Of a stretch of DNA of 36,327 nucleotides, positions 34,824-36,327 are shown piece by piece; position 1 is the stretch's first letter; each line of letters starts with the position of its first letter. This DNA is from Candidatus Bathyarchaeota archaeon (lineage in GTDB: Archaea > Thermoproteota > Bathyarchaeia > Bathyarchaeales > SOJC01), in the NCBI GenBank assembly GCA_004376645.1, contig SOJC01000100.1, positions 1-36,327 of the forward strand, written 5' to 3'. Under the pieces are notes generated by a model. That model worked only from the letters and a program-made list of their open reading frames with translations, did no database searches and had not been told where the DNA came from. The translations under genes were made by a program, and so were the position numbers.

Positions 34824-35183
34824 GTGGCGAGGTATAGGAGGCGCCTTCAAATTATTGCAGAGATTCTAGAGATTGTTAGGGGTGGTGCTCGAAAAACCCA
34901 TATTATGTATAAGGCTAATTTGAGTTACAAGTTGCTGTGTAAGTATCTTGATGAAGTTCTCGCGTGTGGATTGGTGCGTGTGGGTAGGGATGAGTGTTAT
35001 GTGGTGGCTCCGAAGGGAGAGAAGTTTCTCCAGAAGTTCTATTTGTATTTGAAGAGGCGGGAACGGGTGCATGAAGAGCTGAAGGCGGTGGATGAAGAGA
35101 AAGCTCTGCTTGAACATAAGTATATGAATGCCCGTGCTAAGGCTGGCCACACCAACAGTAAGGGTCTCATGAGGAAACGGTAG
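34824..35183 (+). CDS. Winged-helix regulator, HTH_45-like, with charged C-terminal extension
   Basis: RRLQIIAEILEIVRGGARKTHIMYKANLSYKLLCKYLDEVLACGLV...YVVAPKGEKFL. Confidence 0.82.
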   Translation: MARYRRRLQIIAEILEIVRGGARKTHIMYKANLSYKLLCKYLDEVLACGLVRVGRDECYVVAPKGEKFLQKFYLYLKRRERVHEELKAVDEEKALLEHKYMNARAKAGHTNSKGLMRKR

Positions 35184-35195
35184 AGGTGGGACAAG

Positions 35196-35675
35196 ATGAG
35201 AAGTCGATTTAATCGCGTGTTCTTCTTTGCGGTTTTGGTGTCTGTGGTTGTTGGGTGTAGTGTGGATGCTGTTCTTGGAGTTAGTGAGGAGGAAGCTTCT
35301 ACTGTCTTGGCCGCTGCCGAGGTGAATGTTGTTGTTTGTTATTCTGCGGTTGCTGAAGCTGATGAAGTCGGGGCTAATGTTACTGCTCTGTTGACGAGGC
35401 TGGGTGAGGCTGGTGAGCTTCTATCATTGGGTGAGCTGGCCTTTAGTGAGGGGGATTATGATTCTGCTTTGACTTATGCCGGTCAGAGTCAAGAGATGCT
35501 CTCAGGCTTCGTGGATGAGGCGCACGATTTGGAGGAGCTGGCTTTCAACGAGCATTATTGGAGTTTCACGACTGATGTGTTAATCTTTGTAGTTGGTACT
35601 TCTGTTATTGTCGTTGGAAGTATCATTGTTTGGCTTCTTCTTAAAAAGAGAACCTTGGGGAGTGTTAGCAAGTGA
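35196..35675 (+). CDS. Secreted helical protein with C-terminal TM anchor
   Basis: Signal peptide, alpha-helical acidic body, C-terminal hydrophobic segment plus KKR. Confidence 0.65.
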   Translation: MRSRFNRVFFFAVLVSVVVGCSVDAVLGVSEEEASTVLAAAEVNVVVCYSAVAEADEVGANVTALLTRLGEAGELLSLGELAFSEGDYDSALTYAGQSQEMLSGFVDEAHDLEELAFNEHYWSFTTDVLIFVVGTSVIVVGSIIVWLLLKKRTLGSVSK

Positions 35676-36283
35676 TCTTGGATGAACATAAAATCTTGTT
35701 TCTACTTGTGGGTGGTGTCTTAATTTTGCTGGTTGCGTCTCCCTTTCTGAGCAGAATCCTAGTTCTCCCTCGTACTGAGTTCTTCTCAGAACTCTGGCTT
35801 CTCGGACCTAATCATATGGCTGAAGACTACCCCTTCAACATCACAAGTGGTAGCGAGTACAGCGTGTTTTTGGGGATAGGGAATCGGTTGGGGTATGCTG
35901 CTTATTATAAGGTGTTGGTGAAGTTTCGTAGTCAAAACCAGTCAGCTCCTGATAGTTTCAATAGAACTCCCAGTAGTTTGCAGGCGTTGTATGAGATTCG
36001 AACGTTTGTGGCTGACGAGGAAGTTTGGGAGATTCCACTCGCTTTTTCCTTTAATCATTTGTATAATGAGAGTCGGTTACAGGTTGATGTGAATAGTCTA
36101 ACATTGAACCAGATTGAATTAGAAAACCTTGATTATATAATATCTTGGGATAGCGCACGGAGTGTTTTCTTTGGCAATTTGTTCTTTGAGCTTTGGATAT
36201 ATAATGCTTCATCTAATTCCTTTCACTATCATGAACGTTTCGTCGATCTAAAGTTTAACATGACAAGCCACGCGCTCACATGA
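35672..36283 (+). CDS. DUF1616-like membrane-anchored protein
   Basis: N-terminal TM then LPRTEFFSELWLLGPNHMAEDYPFNITSGSEYSVFLGIGNRLG; GTGA overlap with the upstream gene. Confidence 0.7.
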   Translation: MILDEHKILFLLVGGVLILLVASPFLSRILVLPRTEFFSELWLLGPNHMAEDYPFNITSGSEYSVFLGIGNRLGYAAYYKVLVKFRSQNQSAPDSFNRTPSSLQALYEIRTFVADEEVWEIPLAFSFNHLYNESRLQVDVNSLTLNQIELENLDYIISWDSARSVFFGNLFFELWIYNASSNSFHYHERFVDLKFNMTSHALT

Positions 36284-36327
36284 GTACGAAGTAGTTGAAT
36301 CCCAAGTTAAGATTTCCACTGTGACCC

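Overview
Archaeal chromosomal window, probably from an uncultivated TACK/Bathyarchaeia-like lineage (inferred from gene content, not tested). Left part: Trm112-like protein, a nucleotide-sugar gene cluster on the minus strand, a fused two-domain GMP synthase, then a transcription operon (unsplit rpoB, unsplit rpoA, L30e, NusA). Middle: a translationally coupled minus-strand operon with a six-cluster polyferredoxin, a 78-aa unknown protein, HdrA and an HdrA-MvhD fusion. Right part: MoaE-like protein, membrane proteins, class II NrdJ, carbamate kinase, MetRS, PHP phosphoesterase, a divergent FtsZ-like protein, an e-MtaB-type radical SAM enzyme, a cluster of small winged-helix regulators and a DUF1616-like module. 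Strongest leads: (1) an FtsZ homologue whose C-terminal domain is well conserved but whose GTP-binding and catalytic loops are all degenerate, overlapped at its start by an unannotated ribbon-helix-helix ORF (CdrS-like synteny) and preceded by nested palindromes; (2) a 263-bp perfectly identical tract shared by two tandem hdrA paralogues, suggesting gene conversion; (3) a nucleotide-sugar dehydrogenase homologue that has lost its catalytic Cys; (4) a TATA box enclosed in a two-arm palindrome among clustered winged-helix regulators. No tRNA, rRNA, CRISPR or transposase was recognised.
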